Assembly (NCBI GenBank): GCA_937965785.1 | Contig: CALCKT010000033.1 | Span: 7,740 to 71,739 of the forward strand | DNA from: an uncultured Propionibacteriaceae bacterium | GTDB taxonomy: Bacteria > Actinomycetota > Actinomycetes > Propionibacteriales > Propionibacteriaceae | Length of the DNA: 64,000 nucleotides | Direction of reading: 5' to 3' | Part shown: positions 17,269-24,694 of the stretch, piece by piece | Layout of the letters: the number at the start of each line of letters is the position of its first letter | Position numbering within the stretch: the first letter of the stretch is position 1 | Program-made: the position numbers and the translations under genes | The notes under the pieces: generated by a model | Database searches by the model: none | Told to the model about the DNA's origin: nothing | The model's input: the letters and a program-made list of their open reading frames with translations, nothing else

Positions 17269-18170
17269 AATCCACGACCAAGCTCGCCGCACTCGGAATC
17301 GCAGCAGCCCTGGCACTGGTGGGCTGCGGCAGTGCCTCGAACATCGAGGGAAAAAGCGACGACACGAAATCCTCCGACACCCTGGTGATCGGCTCCCAGG
17401 ACTATTACTCGAACGAGATCATCGCCGAGATCTACGCCCAGTCCCTGGAGAAGTCGGGCAAGAAGGTGGACCGACAGCTGAAGATCGGACAGCGGGAGGT
17501 CTACATGCCCGAACTCCAGGCCGGGAAGATCGACATCTTCCCCGAGTACAGCGGCAACCTGCTGCAGTACTACAAACCCGAGACCACGGCCCGCACCTCG
17601 GAGCAGGTCCACGCTGAGCTGACCGGCGCCCTGCCGGGAGGGTTGAAGGCACTGGAGCAGGCGCCGGCAACCGACCAGGACTCCTACGTGGTGACCAAGG
17701 CGTTCGCGGAGGAACACTCGCTGAAACAGATCGGGGATCTCGCCTCGGTGCCGGACCTGAAGATCGCGGGCAACTCCGAGCTGGAGTCCCGCCCATACGG
17801 GCCGAAGGGGCTCCGCGAGACCTACGGGGTCGAGACCACGATCAAACCCGCCGAGGACTCGGGTGGCCCGCTCACCGTCAAGGCCCTGCGCGACGGGGAG
17901 GTGCAGATCGCCGACATCTACACCGCCGCCCCGGTGCTGGCCGAAGGTGACCTGGTGGCCCTGGAGGATCCGAAGAACCTGTTCCTGTCCTCCAACGTGG
18001 TGCCGATCGTCTCCAGCAAGGTGGACGACCAGACCGCGGAGACCCTGAACAAGGTGTCGAAGGAGCTGACCCCCGAGGACCTGATCGCCATGAACAAACG
18101 GTCCGTCGACGAGAAGGCGTCGGCCTCGGTGATCGCGGGCGACTGGCTGAAGTCCAAGGGCCTGGCCTGA
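17265..18170 (+). CDS. Compatible-solute ABC importer, substrate-binding lipoprotein
   Basis: 301 aa. Lipoprotein signal with lipobox LVGC and lipidated Cys21, so it is held on the outer face of the membrane. The mature part is of the OpuAC/OsmoF class: LVIGSQDYYSNEIIAEIYAQ at the start and QAGKIDIFPEYSGNLLQYY in the first lobe, which matches the glycine betaine/choline-binding fold. The exact solute is not evident. Last gene of the operon, followed by a strong hairpin. Confidence 0.88.
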   Translation: MKSTTKLAALGIAAALALVGCGSASNIEGKSDDTKSSDTLVIGSQDYYSNEIIAEIYAQSLEKSGKKVDRQLKIGQREVYMPELQAGKIDIFPEYSGNLLQYYKPETTARTSEQVHAELTGALPGGLKALEQAPATDQDSYVVTKAFAEEHSLKQIGDLASVPDLKIAGNSELESRPYGPKGLRETYGVETTIKPAEDSGGPLTVKALRDGEVQIADIYTAAPVLAEGDLVALEDPKNLFLSSNVVPIVSSKVDDQTAETLNKVSKELTPEDLIAMNKRSVDEKASASVIAGDWLKSKGLA

Positions 18171-18188
18171 GAGACAGAACCATCCGAC

Positions 18189-18216
18189 GCGACCCCCGCC
18201 GAGCCGCGGGGGTCGC
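18189..18216 (+). terminator. Hairpin terminator of the OpuC-type operon
   Basis: A perfect 11-bp stem (18189-18199 with 18206-18216) around the loop CGAGCC, 18 bases after the last stop. No T-tract. Confidence 0.65.
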
Positions 18217-18235
18217 GCCGTTACACCTTGGAAAT

Positions 18236-18273
18236 CTGCGAGTGGTATGGCTCAAAACCTGCGAGTGGCATGG
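18236..18273 (+). repeat. Two tandem copies of a 15-bp repeat
   Basis: CTGCGAGTGG(T/C)ATGG at 18236-18250 and 18259-18273, offset by 23 bp. They sit directly before the ATPase remnant and may have been its promoter or operator. Confidence 0.5.
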
Positions 18274-18280
18274 TTCTAGC

Positions 18281-18442
18281 GTGTGTCGGCGACGAATCGG
18301 CGATGACGAATTTGATGAACTGTTTGGCGTCGTACCCGCGATTGCATTGGACGGGGTGAAGGCGGTCGGTAGGACCACGACCGCCTTGCAATGTGTCCGG
18401 GCGGCGATCCATCTGGATCAACCACCCCGGGCAGCAATCTGA
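18281..18442 (+). pseudogene. N-terminal remnant of a DUF4143-type ATPase
   Basis: About 53 codons from GTG 18281 to a TGA at 18440. The reading CRRRIGDDEFDELFGVVPAIALDGVKAVGRTTTAL resembles the beginning of the AAA-type ATPases with a C-terminal DUF4143 domain that are common in actinobacteria. In intact members the Walker A reads GxKxVGKT; here the lysine is arginine. The reading then stops, and I could not recognise the rest of such a protein in the following 180 bases. Interpreted as a decayed gene; the function of intact homologues is poorly known. Confidence 0.5.
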
Positions 18443-18621
18443 GCCGTTTCGGGCAGGTCCCGTCCCCAAACGTGGCACCCACTCTCGTTGACGGGATCTT
18501 GGACTATGGTTCGGAACGTTTCCCGGTGAATCCCGCGGCTTCTCTGGGCTGGGAACGCAGCGGTGCGGGAGCCGGGTGTCGTGTGGTCTACTTGGCCACC
18601 CGTGACGAGGAAGTGGTGCAC
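18443..18621. other. Intergenic stretch without recognised gene
   Basis: Open in the frame of the following gene, but the coding character before ATG 18622 is poor and not hydrophobic. I see no RNA gene or clear promoter in it. Confidence 0.4.
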
Positions 18622-19323
18622 ATGCTGGTGACCTGGTCCATTCTCGCCTTCCTGATCAGTTCTCTGTGCTGGATCGCAGGGGATGCCCTCATCGTCGGTT
18701 TCCGCAAACCCGACAGGCGCGAGCACGGCGAGTTCATCGAGCTCATGGGCGACGACGCCTACGCCTTCTACACGCGCATCAACGAACCCCGCCTGAGGTG
18801 GGGAGCGCTGGTGGCGAACTATTCCATACCGCTCATGCTCGCAGGCCTCTACGCCCACTGGGTGCTGCTGCGCGGCTCGGTGTTCGGTGTGGCGGGAGTG
18901 GTGCTCCTGGGGATCGGATTCTGCCTGTCGCCCCTCGCCCACGCCGCTTTCTACCCGCTGGCCCTGGCCTCTGAGCGTGCACACGCCGCCTACACCTCGG
19001 CCGGGGACAGGGAGGAACCGGACGGGGCGGTCCTGGAACACGCGCGCCGGCTTTACCGGTTCCTCATGGCCGCCTGGACTCCCGCCGTCGGGTTGACCGC
19101 GCTGGGTTGGATCCTCGTGTGCATCGCGCTGGGTTCCGGGGCCACCGTATTTCCTTGGTGGTCCCTGCTCCTGACGCCGCCCGTCCAGGCCCTGCCGTGG
19201 TTCGCGCTCATGCGTCTGCCCTACCCGGGCAAACCCCTCCTCGACGGGGCGCTGTTGAACATCATCAACCTCGTGTGGGCCATCGCCTTCCTGCTGCTGA
19301 TAGCCTCCCACCCGGTGACCTGA
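18622..19323 (+). CDS. Integral membrane protein of unknown function (DUF6796-like)
   Basis: 233 aa from ATG 18622, with GAGGAAG about 8 nt upstream; longer upstream frames add non-membrane sequence. Six hydrophobic segments are visible, the first being MLVTWSILAFLISSLCWIAGDALIVGF. Conserved-looking polar segments are HGEFIELMGDDAYAFYTRINEPRLRWGAL after helix 1 and RAHAAYTSAGDREEPDGAVLEHARRLYRFL near the middle. No catalytic motif is recognised. Convergent with the fusion flavoprotein, with 10 bp between the stops. Confidence 0.7.
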   Translation: MLVTWSILAFLISSLCWIAGDALIVGFRKPDRREHGEFIELMGDDAYAFYTRINEPRLRWGALVANYSIPLMLAGLYAHWVLLRGSVFGVAGVVLLGIGFCLSPLAHAAFYPLALASERAHAAYTSAGDREEPDGAVLEHARRLYRFLMAAWTPAVGLTALGWILVCIALGSGATVFPWWSLLLTPPVQALPWFALMRLPYPGKPLLDGALLNIINLVWAIAFLLLIASHPVT

Positions 19324-19333
19324 ACCACCACCG

Positions 19334-21577
19334 TCAATACGGTTCCGTGAGCAGATGTTTCGCGCCCCGGCGTTCCAGCAGGGCCACGCCGTCCGCGACC
19401 ATGGCCGACGATCCGCACAGGTAGAAGTCGGTTCCTGCAGGATCGAGGTCCAGGGTTTCCAGGGCGTCGGTCACCCGGCCGTGCAGGGCACCGTCGACAT
19501 CCTCCCGGCTGATGCAGCGCAGCACCGTCGGCATCGGGTCGGGCAGCAGCGCGGTCAGGTCGTCCTCGCCGGTGCGGCAACCGAAGACCAGGAGGTCGTC
19601 ATCCCGGTTCCCCGGGGCGGTGAACATCGGCAGGAGCGGCGCCAGTCCGGTACCGGTGGCGACGAAGACCCGGCGGCGATCCGACGGGACCGGGGTGAAT
19701 TGGCCCAGCGGAAGCTCGATCGTGGTGCACGTCCCGGGTTCGGCGGTCTCAACGAACCGGGATCCCTGCCCTCGGGTCCGGGTGCTGATCAAGAACCGCA
19801 CCTGATTTCCCTCGACTCCCGCGATCGAGTAATCCCGCCAGGCGTGGTTGCCGACGTGGAGCCGGGCGAACTGACCGGGAGCCCAGTCCCCGATCCCGTC
19901 ATCCACCTCGAAGCGGACCTCCCAGATGCTCTCGGTCAGGCGCCGCTTGGCCGTCAACGTGGCGCGATGCTTGCCCTTGGGCAGCGGCCACCCGGACGGG
20001 GAGATTGTTCGTGGTCCGGAAGTGATCGCGGCGCGGATCTCCATGAACCCCTTGGGCCCCAGGATCTGACAGGCCGCCGCCACCCCGCCCATCATCGCAC
20101 CTGCGATCCCGCAGCTGCCCGCGTCCTGGCCCGACAGGTAGAGCCCCTCCACCGGGGTGACCGGTCCGAGCGGGGAACGGTAGCGTTCCGGGGTGCCGGG
20201 GATGCCGTAGAAGGCCCCCTGAGGGTGCGAGGTGTAGTGCTCGACCGTCAGGGGGGTGGACACCTCCACGTAGTCGATCAGGTCCTTCAAACCGGGCACG
20301 GCGGTCTCAGCGAGGTCGATCAACCCGTTCCCGATCCGCCGCTTGAGAGCGGAGTAGTCGGCGCCGCGATTGCCCTTGGGAGTGTTCCGCCACGCCTTGA
20401 ATGCGTCGGCGTCGACGAAGGAGATGATCTCCGCGGTGTGGTGCTTCTCTCCCGACTTCACCGACGGGAACGAAACGAAGGCATTCTTGGGTGACCCGGA
20501 CAGCAGCGCGGTGGACTGGCCAGGGAGGTCGTCGTGATCGAGGTCCCTGCTGACCCACACGTTCCCGCCGGTCACCCCGATGCCGCGCGGGTCGTCGCGC
20601 AACCCCAGGTAGGCGGTGACGGCCGAGGTACCGGTTCCGATCCGCCGGATCGTGTCGCGCAGGCCGGCGGTGGCCGCCCCCACCGGTCCGTCGGTCGGCA
20701 GCAGATCGAAGAAGGTCACGGGAGCACCCGCGCTCGAGATCACCACTGGCGCGCGATGGATCCGTTCTCGCGTGACGGGGCCGCGGCGATCCAGCACCCG
20801 GACCCCGACCGCCCTCCCGTTCTCCACGAGGATCTCCTGCACGTCCTGGGCAACCCGCACGGCACCGCCGGCCCGTTCGATGCCCTTCTCGAAGGTCCGG
20901 GCAACGCGGGCGCTGCCGCCCTCGGGAAACCAGGCACCGTTCAGGTAGTGCCCGACGATCATCGTATGCGTTGCGAAGGTACTGAGCGCCGGCGGCAGCC
21001 CGTAATCACCCCACTGGCTGGCCAGCAGGGCCCGGAGCCTGGGGGAGCGGAAACGTCTTTTCAGATAGCGCTGCGTGGTTCCGAGCGCCATCCGGCCCGA
21101 GACCCGCTGGACGCCCCGCAGTAGTGGCGCGACGGGGCGAGGCACCATGTGCTCGGCGAAATAGAGGGTGTTCCACCTGTTGACGCTGCGGATGTCGCGG
21201 AAATATCGGCGAATGCCGCGGGCCTCGGCGGGGAAGGCGTCGATGAGTTTCCGCTGGTACTCGGCGGGATCGGAGGGCGCGGAGAAGTCGATGCCCGGGT
21301 AGACGAAACGGTCGTAGGCATCCGGTACGCGGTTCCACACCAGTTCGCCACCCGATAGGTGATCGAGGTACGCGCGCAGCGGGCTGCCCGGTTCGAGTTG
21401 CCCGATGTAGTGCAGCCCGACGTCCCAGGAGAAGCCGTCGCGGCGGAACGTGTGCGTCAATCCCCCCGGCTCGGTGTGCTTCTCCAGTACGAGAACCCTC
21501 CTGCCCGCGACCCGGGCGAGCAGCCCTGCCGTGGTCAACCCACCTATCCCCGAACCGATGACGATGGCGTCGTACAT
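19334..21577 (-). CDS. CrtI/retinol saturase-like flavoprotein fused to a ferredoxin-NADP reductase-like module
   Basis: 747 aa from ATG 21577, which has GGAGCGGGA upstream. Residues 1 to about 511 form a phytoene desaturase/all-trans-retinol 13,14-reductase type flavoprotein: AIVIGSGIGGLTTAGLLAR, LVLEKHTEPGGLTHTFRRDG, GGSARVARTFEKGIERAGG and a C-terminal GLYLSGQDAGSCGIAGAMMGG. Residues about 535-747 form an FNR-like reductase: RDYSIAG (FAD), FVATGTGLAPLLPMF (NAD(P)H) and DFYLCGSSAMV near the end. The second module presumably feeds electrons from NAD(P)H to the first, giving a self-sufficient isoprenoid or polyene reductase. No carotenoid genes are adjacent. Expression is probably controlled by the divergent TetR regulator. 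Confidence 0.82.
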   Translation of the reverse strand: MYDAIVIGSGIGGLTTAGLLARVAGRRVLVLEKHTEPGGLTHTFRRDGFSWDVGLHYIGQLEPGSPLRAYLDHLSGGELVWNRVPDAYDRFVYPGIDFSAPSDPAEYQRKLIDAFPAEARGIRRYFRDIRSVNRWNTLYFAEHMVPRPVAPLLRGVQRVSGRMALGTTQRYLKRRFRSPRLRALLASQWGDYGLPPALSTFATHTMIVGHYLNGAWFPEGGSARVARTFEKGIERAGGAVRVAQDVQEILVENGRAVGVRVLDRRGPVTRERIHRAPVVISSAGAPVTFFDLLPTDGPVGAATAGLRDTIRRIGTGTSAVTAYLGLRDDPRGIGVTGGNVWVSRDLDHDDLPGQSTALLSGSPKNAFVSFPSVKSGEKHHTAEIISFVDADAFKAWRNTPKGNRGADYSALKRRIGNGLIDLAETAVPGLKDLIDYVEVSTPLTVEHYTSHPQGAFYGIPGTPERYRSPLGPVTPVEGLYLSGQDAGSCGIAGAMMGGVAAACQILGPKGFMEIRAAITSGPRTISPSGWPLPKGKHRATLTAKRRLTESIWEVRFEVDDGIGDWAPGQFARLHVGNHAWRDYSIAGVEGNQVRFLISTRTRGQGSRFVETAEPGTCTTIELPLGQFTPVPSDRRRVFVATGTGLAPLLPMFTAPGNRDDDLLVFGCRTGEDDLTALLPDPMPTVLRCISREDVDGALHGRVTDALETLDLDPAGTDFYLCGSSAMVADGVALLERRGAKHLLTEPY

Positions 21578-21593
21578 TCCCGCTCCGATCTCC

Positions 21594-21608
21594 CTTGACA
21601 TTGTCAAG
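21594..21608. promoter_or_regulatory. Operator 1 between the fusion flavoprotein and tetR
   Basis: CTTGACA, 1 nt, TGTCAAG: a perfect 7-bp palindrome close to the flavoprotein start. It resembles operator 2 in sequence; the centres are 33 bp apart, about three helical turns. Confidence 0.65.
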
Positions 21609-21627
21609 CGACAGCTTAGCGAGCTGG

Positions 21628-21640
21628 TTGACAGCGTCAA
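21628..21640. promoter_or_regulatory. Operator 2 between the fusion flavoprotein and tetR
   Basis: TTGAC, 3 nt, GTCAA. It overlaps the -35 hexamers proposed for both divergent genes, so a bound TetR dimer would block both. Confidence 0.6.
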
Positions 21641-21654
21641 GCATGGCGTAGAAT
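21628..21654 (+). promoter_or_regulatory. Leaderless promoter of the tetR gene
   Basis: TTGACA (21628-21633), 15 nt, TAGAAT (21649-21654). The start codon ATG 21661 begins 7 bases after the -10, so the mRNA probably starts at the A of the ATG. There is no ribosome binding site. Confidence 0.5.
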
Positions 21655-21660
21655 CGGGTC

Positions 21661-22320
21661 ATGACCACGAGAGCGCCGGGTAGGCCGAGAACCAGTGAGA
21701 CGCGCGATCTGCGCGAGAACCTGTTGCGCACCAGCCGCGAACTGCTGGACGAGGGCGGGCCGGCCGCGCTCAGCATGCGGGAGGTGGCGCGTCGCGCCGG
21801 CTGCACCCACCAGGCTCCGTACCACTACTTCACCAACCGCGAGGCGATCCTCGCCGCGCTCGTCGAGGCGGGGTTCGACGAGCTGGCGAACCGGCTGCGC
21901 GAAGCGCGTGACAAGGTGGGAACCGAGGATCTCAGGGCCGTGGCGGAGGCTTCCGGGAACGCCTACGTCGAGTTCGCGCTGACCAATCCGGGGGTGTTCA
22001 GGGTCATGTTCCGCCGCGACATGTGCGACCCTGCGCGGTTCCCCGAGGTTCTGGCGGCCGGTGAGCGGGCCCGCGACGAGCTCCGCCGATTCGCGCAGAT
22101 CATTGCTGGTGAGCGCGCCACCCCCGAGCAGGAGACCGCCCTGTGGGCAGGCGTCCACGGGCTGGCGGTCCTGCTTCTCGACGGTCTCATGGCAGATGAA
22201 CTCCCGACCCTGGAGGATCGGTTGGCCTACGCGCGACGGGTGAACCAATTGAGTGCCGGAGCGCTGATGTCTCGTGGGGAAGGCGCGAAACGAGACGACC
22301 CCGGAGCCTGGTTCTGGTGA
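21661..22320 (+). CDS. TetR-family transcriptional regulator
   Basis: 219 aa. The N-terminal HTH is clear: LRENLLRTSRELLDEGGPAALSMREVARRAGCTHQAPYHYFTNREAILAALVE. The C-terminal ligand domain has the TetR_C_33 (WHG) look, with AYVEFALTNPGVFRVMFRRDM and ALWAGVHGLAVLLLDG. Members of this group usually repress a divergent neighbour; the two palindromes in the 83-bp gap support that. Ligand unknown, perhaps a substrate of the flavoprotein. Confidence 0.9.
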   Translation: MTTRAPGRPRTSETRDLRENLLRTSRELLDEGGPAALSMREVARRAGCTHQAPYHYFTNREAILAALVEAGFDELANRLREARDKVGTEDLRAVAEASGNAYVEFALTNPGVFRVMFRRDMCDPARFPEVLAAGERARDELRRFAQIIAGERATPEQETALWAGVHGLAVLLLDGLMADELPTLEDRLAYARRVNQLSAGALMSRGEGAKRDDPGAWFW

Positions 22321-22362
22321 CCTTGGGCAGCGCGTCCCTCGGCGGGGAGAACCCGGAAAACC

Positions 22363-22391
22363 TTGGGTGAACGTGGACTGCCTTGTACGCT
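22363..22391 (+). promoter_or_regulatory. Candidate promoter of the csbD-like gene
   Basis: TTGGGT (22363-22368), 17 nt, TACGCT (22386-22391), 42 bases before ATG 22434. Confidence 0.45.
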
Positions 22392-22433
22392 GAGGAACGA
22401 TCCAATGCACGCAACAGCCATCAGGAGGATGCA

Positions 22434-22652
22434 ATGGGACTCGATGACAAGATTCAGGAAACCGTAGGCAAGGCCAAGGAAGGTGTCGGCGAGGCCGTCG
22501 GCAACGAGGACCTCCGCGCCGAAGGGCAGAAGGACCGTGTGAAGGGCAGCATGGGTCAAATGGTCGACAGCGCCAAGGAGAAGCTCGGTGACGTCGCGAG
22601 CGGTGTCGCCGACAAGGTCGAGGAAGTCAAGGACAAGCTCACCGGAAAGTGA
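22434..22652 (+). CDS. CsbD-family small stress protein
   Basis: 72 aa, very rich in Lys, Glu, Asp and Gly, with the family pattern GLDDKIQETVGKAKEGVGEAVGNEDLRAEGQKDRVKG. Members are usually induced by general stress; the biochemical role is unknown. AGGAGG lies 6 nt before ATG 22434. It stands alone between a promoter-like element and a strong terminator. Confidence 0.88.
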   Translation: MGLDDKIQETVGKAKEGVGEAVGNEDLRAEGQKDRVKGSMGQMVDSAKEKLGDVASGVADKVEEVKDKLTGK

Positions 22653-22665
22653 GCCCGATATGAGC

Positions 22666-22702
22666 GAGGCCTCCGGGGAACCTCAACGGCCCCGGAGGCC
22701 TC
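22666..22702. terminator. Bidirectional terminator between csbD and dsdA
   Basis: A perfect 13-bp stem (22666-22678 with 22690-22702) with an 11-nt loop between two convergent genes. Confidence 0.7.
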
Positions 22703-22722
22703 GTCATTTCCCGGTGGTCTCC

Positions 22723-24078
22723 TCAGAACTCCAGCAGCAGCTCGACCCCCTTGCGGAAGTACTCGTTCAGCTCGTCCGGTGGCACCATCGATCCGCCCGT
22801 CGCCCAGGCCAGATGGGTCGCGTTGGCGAGCACCTTCGGGGTCAGCTTGGCGCGTTTCAGGTAGGCGGCATCGTCCAGTACCCGCTGCGGGCCGAGGAAA
22901 CCGGCGACGGCGGAGGGCTCCACCTTCAACCCCTCGGTTTCCCGGAGTAGGGTGAGATAGCGGTAGAGGTTCTCGTCGCTGACCGTGTAATAGCCGTCGA
23001 TGGCGTGCTCCAAGGACCTGCCGACGAAACCCGACGGGCGGCCGACCGCCAGCCCGTCGGCAGCCGTGACGTTGTCGATGCCGAAATCCTGCACGCAGAC
23101 CCCGTCGTGGAGCCCGGTTCGTACGCCGAGCAGCATGCTGGGGGAGTGGGTCGGTTCTGCGAAGACCGGGTGGACGGCGTCACCGAAGACGGTTTTGAGA
23201 CCGAAGGTGATGCCACCGGGACCACCCCCCACCCCGCACGGCAGGTACACGAAGAGCGGGTGCTCCTCGTCCACCGGGACATCGAGGGCCTGGAGCTGAC
23301 CGGCCAGGCGCCGCCCAGCGACCGCGTACCCGAGGAACAGGGTCGTGGAGTTCTCGTCGTCGATGAAGTGCATGGACTGATCCGCCCTGGCCTGTTTGCG
23401 ACCCGCGGTCACCGCAACCGAGTAGTCGGACTCGTACTCCACCACCTCGACGCCGTGCCTGCGGAGCGTTTCCTTCTTCCAGGCGCGGGCGTCGGCGGAC
23501 ATGTGCACGGTGACGTTGAAACCGAGCCGTGCGCCCACGATCCCGATCGACAGACCGAGATTCCCGGTGGAGCCGACCGCTATCGAGTGTTCGGAGAACA
23601 GTTCCCGGGCTTGGGGGGAGTCCAGCTCCCGGTAGTCGGAGTTCCGGGTGATCAGACCTTCGTCGATGGCGACCCGTTCGGCGTGGTGCAGCACCTCGTA
23701 GATCCCCCCGCGGGCCTTGATGGAGCCGGAGATCGGCAACTCGGCGTCCAGCTTCACCCAGAGCTTCCCGGGTATTCTGATGCCCTCCCGCCGCTCGATC
23801 GCGGCCTGCATGAACGGAACCGCGTACAGGGGAGACTCGATGATCCCGGCGGAAAGGCGGGTTTCGGGAAAGACCTGCGCGATGTAGGGGGCGAAGCGCC
23901 TCAGGCGGGCCGCCGCGTCGTCTATGTCGGCGACCGTGAGCCCCAGCCCTGTCAATGCGGCTTTGCCTGACCTGATCCCGGGGTTGAACCAAGACGTCTC
24001 CTGGTACGCGACGAGCTCCCGGATCAGGGGGAACTTCGCTTCCCAGGTGGATGGTTCCTTTCCAGCGATGCTCGTCAT
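22723..24078 (-). CDS. dsdA: D-serine ammonia-lyase
   Basis: 451 aa, PLP-dependent; converts D-serine to pyruvate and ammonia. The PLP lysine is Lys121 in ISGSIKARGG, and the phosphate-binding loop is SIAVGSTGNLGLSIG. The segments SADARAWKKETLRRHGVEVVEYESDY and YLPCGVGGGPGGI match DsdA. Length is typical. AGGAGC lies 4-5 nt before ATG 24078. No D-serine transporter or DsdC regulator is adjacent; the next gene pair encodes a permease that could supply a substrate, but that is speculation. Confidence 0.93.
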   Translation of the reverse strand: MTSIAGKEPSTWEAKFPLIRELVAYQETSWFNPGIRSGKAALTGLGLTVADIDDAAARLRRFAPYIAQVFPETRLSAGIIESPLYAVPFMQAAIERREGIRIPGKLWVKLDAELPISGSIKARGGIYEVLHHAERVAIDEGLITRNSDYRELDSPQARELFSEHSIAVGSTGNLGLSIGIVGARLGFNVTVHMSADARAWKKETLRRHGVEVVEYESDYSVAVTAGRKQARADQSMHFIDDENSTTLFLGYAVAGRRLAGQLQALDVPVDEEHPLFVYLPCGVGGGPGGITFGLKTVFGDAVHPVFAEPTHSPSMLLGVRTGLHDGVCVQDFGIDNVTAADGLAVGRPSGFVGRSLEHAIDGYYTVSDENLYRYLTLLRETEGLKVEPSAVAGFLGPQRVLDDAAYLKRAKLTPKVLANATHLAWATGGSMVPPDELNEYFRKGVELLLEF

Positions 24079-24403
24079 GGCTGCTCCTGCGGTTGCCTCA
24101 GATCCGCTCCACAGCTTAGAGGTCTTCCCGGGTGGATCGGTACCGCGGCTGCCTTGAGGATGCGTCGGCCGTTTGGTCTTCTTCGGTGGCGTGCTTCGGG
24201 ACGCCCGTCCTCCGCCCGCGTCGCTGCTTCGAACGGTCTCCCTGAAAACACCGGGGCGCCCCTCGCGAGACGAAAATGCCGATGGTCATGGGTCCGGCGA
24301 CGGTGAGGGGTGAGGCAACCGGGAACCGAACCGATCGACCCGGCGGGGAGCACGGCGAACGACATATGGTGCGTTCGGGGAATCTGGAATAACATGGCCG
24401 ACC
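24079..24403. other. 325-bp divergent intergenic region
   Basis: Separates dsdA from the small membrane protein/permease pair. TAACAT (24390-24395) ends 8 nt before GTG 24404 and is a plausible -10 of a leaderless transcript. I see no gene, RNA or strong palindrome in the rest. Confidence 0.4.
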
Positions 24404-24694
24404 GTGCGCGATACTCCCGAAGCCGGAATCGAGGGCCTGGAAGGTCGGAACATCGAGGTGTGGAACGACCTCGTCTCACCCAAGGACCTGATGGCCTGTC
24501 TGGCGGTCTCGGCGGTCTGCGCCGTCGCTGCGGTGCTGATCGCCGCGAACACCGGCGGGCAGACGCTTTACTGGGGATTGGGGGCCTCGGTCGTCGGTTT
24601 CGTCCTGAACTGCTTCCTCGTGACCCCCAAACGGGACGTGGAGATCATTGACGAGATGGACCCTGTCGACGCCGGTGAGGGTGGTGCCAAGTGA
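24404..24694 (+). CDS. Small two-helix membrane protein coupled to a TctA permease
   Basis: 96 aa from GTG 24404. A soluble N-terminus of about 25 residues precedes two hydrophobic segments (LMACLAVSAVCAVAAVLIAA and LYWGLGASVVGFVLNCFLV), with an acidic C-terminus. The stop overlaps the GTG of the permease by 4 bases, so the two proteins are probably made together. It sits where TctB-type small subunits occur, but TctB has four helices and no clear similarity is seen. Function unknown. Confidence 0.6.
   Translation: MRDTPEAGIEGLEGRNIEVWNDLVSPKDLMACLAVSAVCAVAAVLIAANTGGQTLYWGLGASVVGFVLNCFLVTPKRDVEIIDEMDPVDAGEGGAK

Noticed and set aside
24075..24479. 134-aa minus-strand frame upstream of dsdA
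   Set aside because: Arg/Pro/His-rich, overlaps the divergent small membrane gene, no ribosome binding site or motif.
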